24,623 nucleotides of DNA, taken from positions 1 to 24,623 of the forward strand of contig JAILQN010000274.1 of assembly GCA_024699005.1 (NCBI GenBank). The letters are read 5' to 3'. Positions 1 to 7,186 of this stretch are shown here, piece after piece. Every line of letters begins with the position of its first letter. Positions within the stretch are counted from its first letter, which is position 1. Under the pieces are notes generated by a model. That model had not been told where the DNA came from. It saw only the letters and a list, made by a program, of their open reading frames with translations, and searched no databases. Source of the stretch: Clostridia bacterium (lineage in GTDB: Bacteria; Bacillota_A; Clostridia; Oscillospirales; Acutalibacteraceae). A program made the position numbers and the translations under genes.

Positions 1-249
1 CACAAGCGTCCACGGCGCCCACGCCGCGCCGCCGGAGATTATATCCGCCAGCATGCCGCCTATCCCGCCTGCGGCGCACGCGAAGGGCAGGGGCAGAAAA
101 CTCGCCGCGAGATATATCATGGCGTCGCCCAGATGGACGTAGCCTCCCGCCGCGCCGGGAATGGGTATACGGGGGAACATCGTCAGCGCCGCCGTAAGCG
201 CTGCGAACATGGCGGCAAGCACGGTGTTCCTTATGTGCGTTTTATTCAT
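1..249 (-). CDS. ECF transporter S component-like membrane protein (partial)
   Basis: The reading frame starts at ATG 249 and runs off the left edge, so only the first 83 residues are visible. The N-terminus MNKTHIRNTVLAAMFAALTA is followed by a hydrophobic helix, the motif GGYVHLGDAMIYLAA, another helix and a GGIGGMLADI segment. This arrangement (helix, a short loop with HLGD, helix, glycine-rich GG-G-LAD turn) is typical of substrate-binding S components of ECF vitamin or cofactor transporters in Bacillota. The substrate cannot be assigned. I see no convincing Shine-Dalgarno ahead of the ATG. The family call comes from motif recognition only. Confidence 0.75.
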   Translation of the reverse strand, partial: MNKTHIRNTVLAAMFAALTAALTMFPRIPIPGAAGGYVHLGDAMIYLAASFLPLPFACAAGGIGGMLADIISGGAAWAPWTLV

Positions 250-300
250 GTTCAGCAGGTGTAAATGGTGTCGGAGAGTACAGATGAACGAGCCCGGAAT

Positions 301-375
301 GTAGGGGGCGACCCTATGTGGTCGCCCGACCGGGATCCCGATATATTGCGGGCGACCACCCAGGGTCGCCCCTGC
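301..375. repeat. Palindromic intergenic repeat (REP/MITE-like)
   Basis: The left arm at 301-328 and the right arm at 349-375 are imperfect inverted copies; both contain the core GGGGCGACCCT...GGTCGCCCG in opposite orientation. The centre holds a further short palindrome, CGGGATCCCG (331-340). It lies between the stop of the HMA gene (379) and the start of the membrane-protein gene (249). It could act as a transcript-end hairpin for the HMA gene, but there is no U-run. GGGGCGACC-type palindromes of this sort look like dispersed extragenic repeats; copy number in the genome cannot be seen here. Confidence 0.7.
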
Positions 376-378
376 CGT

Positions 379-582
379 TCAGAATTGTACGCTGTATCCT
401 GCATCGGTGACCGCCGCCTCTATAACGGCGTCGTCGACCTCTTTACTGAGAGTCAGAACGGCGTCGGCGTTCTCCGGACTGACCTCCGCGGCTTCCACGC
501 CGTCCAGGGCCTCCAGCGCCTTTTTCACGTGCGCCGCGCAGTTTTTGCACATCATGCCGTCCACTCTGATAGTCTTTGTCAT
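379..582 (-). CDS. Heavy-metal-associated (HMA) domain protein, CopZ-like
   Basis: A 67-residue protein that is essentially one HMA domain. The metal-binding motif GMMCKNCAAH is at residues 9-18, with the two ligand cysteines at C12 and C15, followed by the usual amphipathic helix (VKKALEALDGV) and the AEV...A...L strands. The family binds Cu(I), or other soft metals, and passes it to P-type ATPases in the cytoplasm. I chose ATG 582 because GGTGGAG sits just upstream; a longer open frame to 684 would run through the terminator of the neighbouring small gene. No copper ATPase or CsoR-type regulator is in the window, so the metal partner is unknown. Confidence 0.88.
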   Translation of the reverse strand: MTKTIRVDGMMCKNCAAHVKKALEALDGVEAAEVSPENADAVLTLSKEVDDAVIEAAVTDAGYSVQF

Positions 583-664
583 TTCTTTCTCCACCTTGTT
601 CTGCTCCTTTTCGGGATGCCTCTTTATGATATATCCCACCCGGACAAATGTCAAGATTGCAGGT

Positions 665-697
665 AAAAAGAAATACCGCGCCATCAGTGACGCGGTA
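665..697 (-). terminator. Intrinsic terminator of the 33-codon gene
   Basis: Read on the minus strand, ACCGCG (696-691) pairs with CGCGGT (680-675) around a 10-base loop and is followed by ATTTCTTTTT (674-665). It begins about 17 bases after the stop codon of the small ORF at 713. Confidence 0.85.
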
Positions 698-712
698 AAG
701 CAGTGTTTCGGA

Positions 713-814
713 TCATTTGTTGAACAGTCCCTTGAAGATCTCTACAAGAGTGTTGATGAATTCAAGAAACTTGTCTATAATGCCTTTGATGTTGCCGGTT
801 TCACCTTTATTCAT
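713..814 (-). CDS. Small amphipathic-helix peptide, 33 residues
   Basis: The ORF starts at ATG 814 with a strong AAAGGAG eight bases upstream and ends at TGA 713. After a polar N-terminus (MNKGETGN) residues 9-31 have hydrophobic residues at 9, 12, 13, 16, 17, 19, 20, 23, 24, 26, 27, 30 and 31. This is a continuous i/i+3/i+4 pattern that would make one amphipathic helix, with K, D, E, N and T on the other face. Net charge is close to +1, with no Cys or Trp and no classical signal peptide. It has its own extended -10 promoter and terminator. Phenol-soluble-modulin-like peptides, leaderless bacteriocins and membrane-acting toxin peptides share this build, but I do not recognise the family. Confidence 0.7.
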   Translation of the reverse strand: MNKGETGNIKGIIDKFLEFINTLVEIFKGLFNK

Positions 815-846
815 GATTATGTCTCCTTTTTATAAGATTCAGATGA

Positions 847-855
847 ATTATAACA
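847..855 (-). promoter_or_regulatory. Extended -10 promoter of the small-peptide gene
   Basis: On the minus strand the sequence reads TGTTATAAT: a perfect TATAAT (852-847) with the TGn extension. A recognisable -35 is absent at normal spacing, as is common for extended -10 promoters. Transcription would start near 840, giving a transcript of roughly 175 bases to the terminator at 665. Confidence 0.65.
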
Positions 856-944
856 GTGGTATGTGTTTGTCCTGTTGTGCAAGTGTGAATTAATTGTAAA
901 CTTGCATATTTCGTATATATTTTTCGGTAATTCTCAAAAAAACC

Positions 945-973
945 TTGCAAATTGAAAAACGATGTGCTATTAT
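945..973 (+). promoter_or_regulatory. Promoter of tRNA-Pro
   Basis: TTGCAA (945-950), a 17-base spacer and TATTAT (968-973). The start would be near 980, about 30 bases before the mature tRNA. The leader contains an inverted repeat, TGACA...TGTCA (983-1001). Confidence 0.65.
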
Positions 974-1010
974 ATCTGCCGTTGACAGCCTGCGGGTTGT
1001 CAGACAGCAT

Positions 1011-1086
1011 CCGGGTGTGGCGCAGTTGGGAGCGCGCTTGACTGGGGGTCAAGAGGCCGTGAGTTCAAGTCTCGCCACTCGGACCA
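1011..1086 (+). tRNA. tRNA-Pro (anticodon GGG)
   Basis: A complete 76-base cloverleaf. The acceptor stem CCGGGTG/CACTCGG has 7 pairs including one G-T. The D stem is GCGC/GCGC. The anticodon stem CTTGA/TCAAG encloses the loop CTGGGGG (anticodon GGG), and the T arm GTGAG-TTCAAGT-CTCGC is standard. Discriminator A and an encoded CCA follow. It decodes CCC/CCU proline codons. It is the only plus-strand gene in the first 19 kb. Confidence 0.97.
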
Positions 1087-1125
1087 AATAAATCAGAGGT
1101 GCCAAAGCGCCTCTGATTTATTTGG
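1084..1125 (+). terminator. Hairpin terminator overlapping the tRNA 3' end
   Basis: Perfect 16-bp arms at 1084-1099 and 1110-1125 with a 10-base loop. The left arm includes the CCA end of the tRNA. The descending arm is rich in A-T but lacks a long following U-run, so termination strength is uncertain. It is symmetrical enough to work on either strand. Confidence 0.6.
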
Positions 1126-1135
1126 TATACGTACA

Positions 1136-1261
1136 GTGTGGCGAGACTTGAACAGGGCGTTTTTTGCGAAGCAAAAATGCAGACAGTCCGGTGTGACTGT
1201 CTGCAAGCCCGCGTGCGTGCCGACGGCGGGAGCCGTCGGGCAAGTCTCGCCACTCGGACCA
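1136..1261. repeat. Displaced and inverted copies of the tRNA-Pro 3' end around a structured segment
   Basis: Bases 1241-1261 repeat the last 21 bases of tRNA-Pro (1066-1086) exactly, including CCA. Bases 1138-1153 are a 16-base inverted copy of tRNA positions 1063-1078. The inverted and direct copies can pair with each other (1138-1150 with 1241-1253, 13 bp). They would enclose three internal hairpins: 1161-1167/1171-1177, 1179-1187/1196-1204 (9 bp) and 1220-1226/1233-1239 (7 bp). Possible explanations are an attachment-site scar left by an integrative element at the tRNA 3' end, or a folded RNA. No integrase is present. Confidence 0.7.
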
Positions 1262-1263
1262 TC

Positions 1264-1315
1264 AAAAATGCCGTAACAGACAGGGTTTGGAGCTGTTACG
1301 GCATTTTTCTTTTCT
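1264..1315. terminator. Strong bidirectional intrinsic terminator
   Basis: Perfect 16-bp arms at 1264-1279 and 1293-1308 flanked by A-run and T-run. On plus it follows the displaced tRNA 3' end directly, as if it were the tRNA's former terminator. On minus it lies about 140 bases past the end of the NADAR gene (1452) and is the likely end of that long gene train. Confidence 0.85.
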
Positions 1316-1451
1316 TGGCAAAAACAAAAAAGTGCAACAAAATACTGGCAAATTTTTGCCATCCTCAATTTTCAATGTATTTGTTTCCCCGGGTTCTTAT
1401 GAAATAACTCGCATTTTTGTTGTGTATTGCTTATCATCCTGTCCGCACACC

Positions 1452-2030
1452 TCATTCTGCGGCGGTTTGCACCGCCGCGTTTTCCTGTTCACGGAGCAGG
1501 TCGCGCGTCTCCATCAGAGCAAAGCCGAGAAGATTTTCCCCATCCCAGCGATCCGGGTTCTGCGCTTCCGGATCGTCCATTCCGCGGCGGATCCCCCAGA
1601 TGCCGTCGTAGGGACTGGCCTCCGCAAGGACCTTGTTGCCGGTACCGAGCAGGAACGCCTTTTCCGGTTCGTTCTGCGAGAACTTCGCAAGATTTCCCCG
1701 CAATACGATATCATATTTGTGCTCGTTCCATACGGCGCTGTCAAAATTCCTGACTTTTCTGCCCAGCGCTTTGTACTCTTTCGGCGTATCTGCCGCCATG
1801 ATCTCTTCGCAGGTCTCTCTGTCGGCGAACAGCAGCGCCTTCTGCGCCATCATATACTGTTCCGTTGTGTGGTATTCCACGCCGTCAGCAGTAAAACGGC
1901 AGTCATACCATTGACTGAAACAGGACTTTCTGATCTTTCTGGGCTGCGTCGTATGCCCCCAGAACAGGATGATCTCCGGCATCGTACCGTTATGATACAT
2001 TTCGCGTATGGTCTTTACATCGTATTTCAT
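1452..2030 (-). CDS. NADAR family protein (YbiA-like)
   Basis: A 192-residue protein made of one NADAR domain (formerly DUF1768). Visible family features are EYHTTEQYMMAQKALLF, then TPKEYKALGRKVRNFD, LAKFSQNE, LLGTGNKVLAEASPYDGIWGI and a C-terminal GENLLGFALMETRDLL. Known members are N-glycosidases; YbiA/RibX act on riboflavin-pathway intermediates and others remove ADP-ribose from guanine in DNA. Which activity applies here is not decidable from sequence. Its ATG overlaps the stop of the upstream NMNAT-NADAR gene by 4 bases (2027-2030), so the two are translationally coupled. The C-terminal codons contain a GCGGCGGT/ACCGCCGC inverted repeat. Confidence 0.93.
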   Translation of the reverse strand: MKYDVKTIREMYHNGTMPEIILFWGHTTQPRKIRKSCFSQWYDCRFTADGVEYHTTEQYMMAQKALLFADRETCEEIMAADTPKEYKALGRKVRNFDSAVWNEHKYDIVLRGNLAKFSQNEPEKAFLLGTGNKVLAEASPYDGIWGIRRGMDDPEAQNPDRWDGENLLGFALMETRDLLREQENAAVQTAAE

Positions 2031-3085
2031 TGCAGTTCCTCCCTTTTTTGTTCCCGAAGCTCCATAAGGAGCTGTCCCAGCATGTTTTCTCCGTCGCGGG
2101 TATAACCGTTGACTCCCCAGAAATTATCTTTGTCGGAAAAACAGATCAGCTGCGCCTGCCCGGTGGCGAGCAGTTTTTCCCGCAGATCCGGATCCTGACT
2201 GAATTTCGCCTCAAGTATCCGCCGCATGATCTCCGTTTTCCTGACTTCCCATTCCGCGTCCGGCTTCAGCCTCGAACCCTTTGCTCTCGCCCTGTCACCC
2301 GAATAAGAACGGAATGCGGCGCGCTGATTCGGATCCTTCGTCTTTGACGCATGGAACGCCGCCTCCGCGCAGAGGTATGTTTCCCCGTCAAATGTCACAG
2401 GAGAAGGGAACCGGTTGTCCAGAAACGCATACGAGTCCGTAAACCCCGCGATCTCTTCCGGAAAATCTTCAGCCGATACGTTTCTGATCTGCTCCCATAC
2501 CGCCGGCTCCAGCAGATCCCGGGCATCGCTCCCGTTCAGGATCCTGCGGCGTATCTCAGTCGAGCTGATGCCGGATGCTCCGGCGGGCGTCTGCGGAAAA
2601 AGAAATTCTCCTTTGTGGGCGTACAGCCGCGGGAACATTTCCGGATGTTCGTCCAAAGGTAAACCGTCCCGGCAAAAGATCAGAAGCCCGAACCGTTCCG
2701 GAAAATCTGTCTTTTCAAACACCTTTTCCAGCAAAGCCAGCTTATCCGCGCCTGCGGAATAATACAGCCGTGCCTGCGGATACTCCGGCTGCAGCGCGAC
2801 CAGGAGCCGGTAGAAGCTTGAGACCGGCTGATCCCGGTCCGCTTCGCAAACGGTCATCCGCGGATCTGCTTTGCACATGGCATGCAGCATCTGCAGCCTC
2901 TGTTCATAGGGGAAGAACACCCGCCGCGTATCGTCGTGTTTCAGTTTTCGTTTCAAATATGCGTCGCTCACCGGAACGAACAGTCCGGTCTCAGCTTCGG
3001 CATAGTCCAGAGCCGTCCGCATCAGAAGCATATGAGCGCGTGTCGGCGGATTGAACGATCCGCCCATAACAATGATCCGTTTCAT
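2027..3085 (-). CDS. NMNAT (nicotinate/nicotinamide-nucleotide adenylyltransferase)-NADAR fusion
   Basis: A 352-residue two-domain protein. Residues 3-205 form a cytidylyltransferase-like NMNAT domain, with the nucleotide-binding signature GGSFNPPTRAH (8-18) and the C-terminal ISSTEIRRRI motif (173-182), both intact. NadD-type enzymes join ATP to NaMN or NMN to make the dinucleotide. Residues 215-345 are a second NADAR domain (FPSPVTFDGETYLCAEAAFHASK; KFSQDPDLREKLLATG; FWGVNG; GENMLGQLLMELRE). The fusion links making NAD to hydrolysis of an N-glycosidic bond, so salvage or repair of damaged or ADP-ribosylated molecules is likely. The start is ATG 3085 or GTG 3091; neither has a strong ribosome binding site. 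The end overlaps the next NADAR gene by 4 bases. Confidence 0.9.
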   Translation of the reverse strand: MKRIIVMGGSFNPPTRAHMLLMRTALDYAEAETGLFVPVSDAYLKRKLKHDDTRRVFFPYEQRLQMLHAMCKADPRMTVCEADRDQPVSSFYRLLVALQPEYPQARLYYSAGADKLALLEKVFEKTDFPERFGLLIFCRDGLPLDEHPEMFPRLYAHKGEFLFPQTPAGASGISSTEIRRRILNGSDARDLLEPAVWEQIRNVSAEDFPEEIAGFTDSYAFLDNRFPSPVTFDGETYLCAEAAFHASKTKDPNQRAAFRSYSGDRARAKGSRLKPDAEWEVRKTEIMRRILEAKFSQDPDLREKLLATGQAQLICFSDKDNFWGVNGYTRDGENMLGQLLMELREQKREELQ

Positions 3086-3143
3086 TTTCACAGTATTACT
3101 TCAAAACAAAAGGCCTTGTTGCCGGAATCAGGGGTTAACGTTC

Positions 3144-3650
3144 CTATGCCGTTCTGATCCCGCATTTTTTCAGCAGCTCATTCACGGCACCGGGAGATAC
3201 TTCCCGCACGTTGACACGGTAATAATCATAGTGCGTCACCCATTCGACGGAGTCCTGAGATAATCCGCCCGCCTGATGTTCAACCTCATAACGCTCGTAG
3301 GCGACGCCGCACACCAGGGTTTTCCGGTCGGGAAGCAGCCCCAGCATTTTGGTGAAATATCCGAAATCCTCATATCCGTCGACAACGCTGTCGGGCAGAT
3401 CGGATCTGTGCACACTGATCCATCCCAACGCCGCCGGTTCCGTACGGCCAAGATAGAGCGTCTGCTCCTCGCTCCATCGGATATCCCTTGCAGAAAATTG
3501 CTCCGGGCGCATTTCCGCCGCCCTGACGCGCGATTTCCCGGTTTCAGCCTGTTCTTCGGCCGATTGGAAAGACTTCCTGTTCCGTTTGATAATAAGCAGC
3601 GTAAATATTACTGCAAGAACGATGATGATGTATCCTGCCGGCTGCATCAC
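3144..3650 (-). CDS. Membrane-anchored hypothetical protein
   Basis: A 168-residue protein with one N-terminal transmembrane helix (residues about 7-21, YIIIVLAVIFTLLII), then a basic stretch KRNRK and a soluble domain that would lie in the cytoplasm by the positive-inside rule. The domain contains aromatic and acidic patches (VVDGYEDFGYFTKMLG; WVTHYDYYRVNVREV) but no motif I recognise. GTG 3650 overlaps the stop of the BtpA-like gene (GTGA); ATG 3647 is an alternative. Its position inside the NADAR gene train suggests co-expression, not a known shared function. Confidence 0.75.
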   Translation of the reverse strand: MMQPAGYIIIVLAVIFTLLIIKRNRKSFQSAEEQAETGKSRVRAAEMRPEQFSARDIRWSEEQTLYLGRTEPAALGWISVHRSDLPDSVVDGYEDFGYFTKMLGLLPDRKTLVCGVAYERYEVEHQAGGLSQDSVEWVTHYDYYRVNVREVSPGAVNELLKKCGIRTA

Positions 3651-4414
3651 GTCGATTCTTTCTCTCCGCGGCAGGCCCTCATAAACTTCTTTACCCGCTC
3701 CGCATCCATGCGGTTATTAGCGTTCCCGTCAAATTTGAAGTAGCTGCCTACGATACCTCCGTCCGCGACGGAAAACTGCTCTTCGCAGGTCTCCGCGGTG
3801 ATGCCCGCGCCTGCGATCACGGGAAAATCGGGTAAAAACGAACGGAATACTCTGATTTTTTCAATATCCGTCACCATACCCGTCCCTTCGCCGGTGACGA
3901 CGATCGCGTCGCAGTGACGCCTGCCGATGGCAAGATCTTCCGCTGTTGATCTGCCGGACTGCACAGGCTGGTATTTGAACCGGACGCCGCCCATCAGAAA
4001 AATGCCGGTTTCCGAACGGCAGCGGTCAATGGCGTCGAAATATGCCTGTTCATGCGCGGGAAGCAAATGCCCGCAGATGGAATCCACCTGTACAAAGGCG
4101 GCGCCGTACTGTTTCGCCAGCCGGAACGCGGTTTCAAAATCACCCAGTACGTTGACCCCGTAGACGTGATCGGCGTATTCTTTCTGTAAAAGCGCCAGCA
4201 CGTTTTTCACATCCACGGTATTGCCGAAATAGTTTTCGACCATCACGGCGGATACACCCGCGCCGTACATTATCCCGATCTCCTCCCGGGCAATGCGCAG
4301 CACTTCGTCTTCGGTATACCCCAACAGGTGCAGCATTCCGATCACGGGCTTTTCCGTATGAAATATACTATTCATTTTATCGGTAACGGTTTTGCGCATA
4401 TTCAATTCATTCAT
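3647..4414 (-). CDS. BtpA/SgcQ family TIM-barrel protein
   Basis: A 255-residue protein. The family shows as PVIGMLHLLG near residue 25, an AGVSAVMVENYFGN segment, YGVNVLGDFETAF, AAFVQVDSICGHLLP, CDAIVVTGEGTGM, PVIAGAGITAET and the C-terminal DGGIVGSYFKFDG. These are the repeating beta-alpha units and the glycine-rich phosphate-binding end of a TIM barrel. BtpA was described for photosystem I accumulation in cyanobacteria and SgcQ belongs to an uncharacterised sugar cluster in E. coli; the reaction in non-photosynthetic bacteria is unknown. ATG 4414 follows AAGGAGAG at slightly long spacing. It overlaps the downstream membrane-protein gene by 4 bases. Confidence 0.9.
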   Translation of the reverse strand: MNELNMRKTVTDKMNSIFHTEKPVIGMLHLLGYTEDEVLRIAREEIGIMYGAGVSAVMVENYFGNTVDVKNVLALLQKEYADHVYGVNVLGDFETAFRLAKQYGAAFVQVDSICGHLLPAHEQAYFDAIDRCRSETGIFLMGGVRFKYQPVQSGRSTAEDLAIGRRHCDAIVVTGEGTGMVTDIEKIRVFRSFLPDFPVIAGAGITAETCEEQFSVADGGIVGSYFKFDGNANNRMDAERVKKFMRACRGEKEST

Positions 4415-4472
4415 CTCTGTTTTCTCTCCTTTTTTTATTTTTTGATTCTGAATAATTATTTTTGTTTATTTT

Positions 4473-5399
4473 TTATTCTTTGAACTGCAGCGTGCAGCGA
4501 AGTCCGTCGTATCCGCAGACTGTGCCCGGAAAGATCGCGGAGGCGTTATCCAGGAATTCCTCCGGATCTCCGATCGCCTGGCTGTAGTGCGTGAGCCAGA
4601 GCGTCCCGACGCCCGCGTCTTTTGCCGTCTGCGCCGCCTGCGCAAAGGTCATGTGACCGCGTTCCGCCGCGTCGCCTGCCTGCGCGTCGTCCGCATAGGT
4701 GGCTTCGGTGATCAGCAGATCCGCGTCTGCTGCCGCTTCGGTAAGGGCCGCGCATTGCGCTGTATCGCCGGAGAACACCACCTTCAGACCGCGTCTGGCT
4801 TCTCCCGTCACCTGCCGGGGACCGATCACGGCATCACCCACCCGAACGGACTGTCCTTTCTGCAGAACCCCCCATTGATTTACAGGGACACCCAGCTCCT
4901 TCGCTTTTTGCGGCATGAATTTCCCGGCTCTGTCAAGGGTAAAGCAATACCCCCGGCTGGATACCCTGTGCTCTGTCGGAAACGCGGAAAGCCTTGCCAA
5001 AGCCGGCCAGCCCCGGTCGAGGGAAGACAGATTCAGCCCGCCCCCGGGGATTTCCGTCAGCCGGATCTCGTAAGACGTCCATCCCGTAAGCTTCAGGATG
5101 GGTTCCATCGTCTCCTGCAGCCCCGCAGGACCCGTTATGTAAAGCGGCTGTGTTCTGCCCATGGAGCACATGGTCTGCAGCAGTCCCGGCAAGCCGAAAA
5201 TATGGTCGCCGTGATAATGCGTAAGGGCGATCAGATCCGTTTTCATCAGACTGACCTGCGCCTTCCTTGCCGCCGACTGGGTGCCTTCGCCGCAATCGAA
5301 CAGTATGGAATGTCCGTCGCAAACCAGAAGCGCCGCTGTGAGCGCTCTGTCGGGGAGCGGCAAAAGCGCCGAAGTCCCGAGTAATGTTACTTCTGTCAT
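4473..5399 (-). CDS. rnz: Ribonuclease Z (tRNA 3' endonuclease)
   Basis: A 308-residue metallo-beta-lactamase-fold protein of normal RNase Z length. It opens with VTLLGTSALLPLPDRAL and LFDCGEGTQ, has the zinc motif HYHGDH at residues 61-66 followed by FGLPGLL, a central VVFSGDTA, the HMTFAQAA segment and a late LWLTHYS. RNase Z cuts tRNA precursors lacking an encoded CCA after the discriminator base. The visible tRNA-Pro does encode CCA. A GGAGAG lies about 25 bases before the ATG, too far for a good site, so the start may be weakly translated or coupled. It sits between the NADAR-macro and BtpA-like genes. Confidence 0.93.
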   Translation of the reverse strand: MTEVTLLGTSALLPLPDRALTAALLVCDGHSILFDCGEGTQSAARKAQVSLMKTDLIALTHYHGDHIFGLPGLLQTMCSMGRTQPLYITGPAGLQETMEPILKLTGWTSYEIRLTEIPGGGLNLSSLDRGWPALARLSAFPTEHRVSSRGYCFTLDRAGKFMPQKAKELGVPVNQWGVLQKGQSVRVGDAVIGPRQVTGEARRGLKVVFSGDTAQCAALTEAAADADLLITEATYADDAQAGDAAERGHMTFAQAAQTAKDAGVGTLWLTHYSQAIGDPEEFLDNASAIFPGTVCGYDGLRCTLQFKE

Positions 5400-5458
5400 A
5401 AATCGATCGTTGAAAAACGTTTACTCTCCTTTTCAGCAGACAGGCGATTGAAAAACAA

Positions 5459-6460
5459 TCACGCCTGTAATTTCTCAAGTATAAAATCGTAGATGTTCCG
5501 GTCCGGGCAGACGAATATAACGCGCATATCATGATCCGGATTTTCCGTCAGCCATCCGCGTACCGCGGCGACGGCGACGCGGCTCGCATCTTTCTTTGGA
5601 TATCTGAATTTTCCGGTGGAGATCGCGGGGAACGCGATACTGTGCGCGTCATGCTCTTTTGCAAGCTCCAGGGACCGGCGATAGCAACTCTGCAGCAGCT
5701 CTTCGTGGTTCTCACAGGGATAACGGGGCCCTACGGTATGGATGATATAATCTGCCTTCAGGCGATATCCCTTTGTGATTTTTGCATCACCGGTCTGACA
5801 GCCGCCCAGTGTCCTGCACTCTGCCAGCAGCTCCGGTCCGGCGGCGCGGTGGATCGCTCCGTCCACGCCTCCTCCTCCCAGCAGAGTTTCATTGGCTGCA
5901 TTCACGATACAGTCACAGTCCGAGAGAGTGATATCTCCGTCGTCGACGTATATGCCGCCAAATGGTCCTCTCAGGCCGGAGGCGGGTATGGCGTCCGGCT
6001 CGGGGATCCCGTTCCGGGAGAGATCCTCCCGCAGCGAGGAGAGGATCTCTCCGAGATGGTTTTCCCCTTCTCCGGTACGAAGATCAACGCCCCAGTAGAC
6101 GTCGCCCCAGGTATTCCCCTCAATGAGCGGCTTGCTGCCGGTATCGATCAGCCATTGTGCCAGATGCGGATTCTGCGTAAACTTGGCGTAAACGATCTTC
6201 CGCATGACGTCAAGCCTGATCTCTTCCCAATCAGGGCGCAGAGGGACCGATTTTCCCATCCGCTTCGCCGAATCCGGCGCCAGATCCGCAAACGCGGCGC
6301 GCGCTTTCGGATCTGCCGTCTTCTGCGCCTGGAACGCGGCTTCCGCGTTATGGTAGGTGATCCCTTCAAATATCAGTTTCGTCGGATAAGAATTGCTCAG
6401 GAAGAAGTATTCTTCTCTGAAGTAATCGATCTTATCTTTTTCTTCGGCGTAATACCTCAT
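5459..6460 (-). CDS. NADAR-macrodomain fusion (ADP-ribose processing)
   Basis: A 333-residue protein with two domains. NADAR spans residues about 12-145 ([59 protein letters not shown]). A macrodomain spans about 168-333, with [20 protein letters not shown] (186-205), [13 protein letters not shown] (220-232), IIHTVGPR and [12 protein letters not shown]. The pattern matches the YmdB/MacroD class that hydrolyses O-acetyl-ADP-ribose or removes ADP-ribose from acidic residues. Joined to a NADAR N-glycosidase, the protein probably strips ADP-ribose from two kinds of linkage. ATG 6460 has only a distant GGAAAG upstream. The next gene upstream (VWA) ends 33 bases away. Confidence 0.93.
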   Translation of the reverse strand: MRYYAEEKDKIDYFREEYFFLSNSYPTKLIFEGITYHNAEAAFQAQKTADPKARAAFADLAPDSAKRMGKSVPLRPDWEEIRLDVMRKIVYAKFTQNPHLAQWLIDTGSKPLIEGNTWGDVYWGVDLRTGEGENHLGEILSSLREDLSRNGIPEPDAIPASGLRGPFGGIYVDDGDITLSDCDCIVNAANETLLGGGGVDGAIHRAAGPELLAECRTLGGCQTGDAKITKGYRLKADYIIHTVGPRYPCENHEELLQSCYRRSLELAKEHDAHSIAFPAISTGKFRYPKKDASRVAVAAVRGWLTENPDHDMRVIFVCPDRNIYDFILEKLQA

Positions 6461-6493
6461 AATGGTCAGCTTCTTTCCTGTTCTCCCGGTGAT

Positions 6494-7144
6494 TCAGTTC
6501 TTTTTTCTGCTGTTATAGTCTTTGTCAATATCCTGTTTCCAATGATCCGGCATCACTCCCGCAGACCGGACGGCGCTGAACGCGGCGTTCACCGCGCTGA
6601 AATTCTTCTTTGTCCCGATGTTGTCGGCGTGATAATTCGCCGCACGACTGGCGGAAATACCCATTTTTCCCGCCACGCCGATGGCGTCGATATTGGCGCC
6701 CATAAACAGGAATTCCCATCCGAATTCCTTCTGCTGACGTTCGATCAGCGCCTTGATATCGGAGTATTGATATTCCTTGCTGGCGTTTTCCAGGCCGTCT
6801 GTCATAATGACGACCACCGTTTTTGCGGGCACGGCGGATTCCACCGCGTTCTGCTGCCGCGCAGCCACTGTGTTGACCGTTTTGCCGATCGCGTCAAGCA
6901 GTGCCGTCATACCTCTGGCGTAATATACTTTATCTGTCATAGGCTTGGCTTTCCTGATATCGATATTGTCGCAGACGACGTCGTACTTATCGTCAAACAA
7001 CACCGTTGTGACGGCGGCTTCGCCCTCTTCCTGCCGCTGTTTTTCCAGCAGGCTGTTATAGCCGCCGATCGTATCCGACACGAGCGACGCCATAGAGCCG
7101 CTTCTGTCAAGAATGAATACCATTTCTGTCAGATTTTTGTTCAT
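6494..7144 (-). CDS. VWA domain protein
   Basis: A 216-residue protein that is one von Willebrand A domain. The MIDAS metal site is complete: DRSGSM at residues 13-18, a threonine in GMTALLDAIG near residue 79, and MTDGLEN in the middle. Such small cytoplasmic VWA proteins usually act as metal-dependent protein-binding partners of ATPases or stress proteins; no MoxR ATPase is nearby. GGAGG lies just ahead of ATG 7144. Its place between the 171-residue unknown and the NADAR-macro gene suggests one transcript with them. Confidence 0.9.
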   Translation of the reverse strand: MNKNLTEMVFILDRSGSMASLVSDTIGGYNSLLEKQRQEEGEAAVTTVLFDDKYDVVCDNIDIRKAKPMTDKVYYARGMTALLDAIGKTVNTVAARQQNAVESAVPAKTVVVIMTDGLENASKEYQYSDIKALIERQQKEFGWEFLFMGANIDAIGVAGKMGISASRAANYHADNIGTKKNFSAVNAAFSAVRSAGVMPDHWKQDIDKDYNSRKKN

Positions 7145-7186
7145 GATAATACCTCCAGTTTTGTTTTAAAAAATGTGCGGGCTGTC

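Noticed and set aside
583..684. N-terminal extension of the HMA protein to 101 residues
   Set aside because: The extension overlaps the terminator at 665-697 and has no ribosome binding site, whereas ATG 582 has one.
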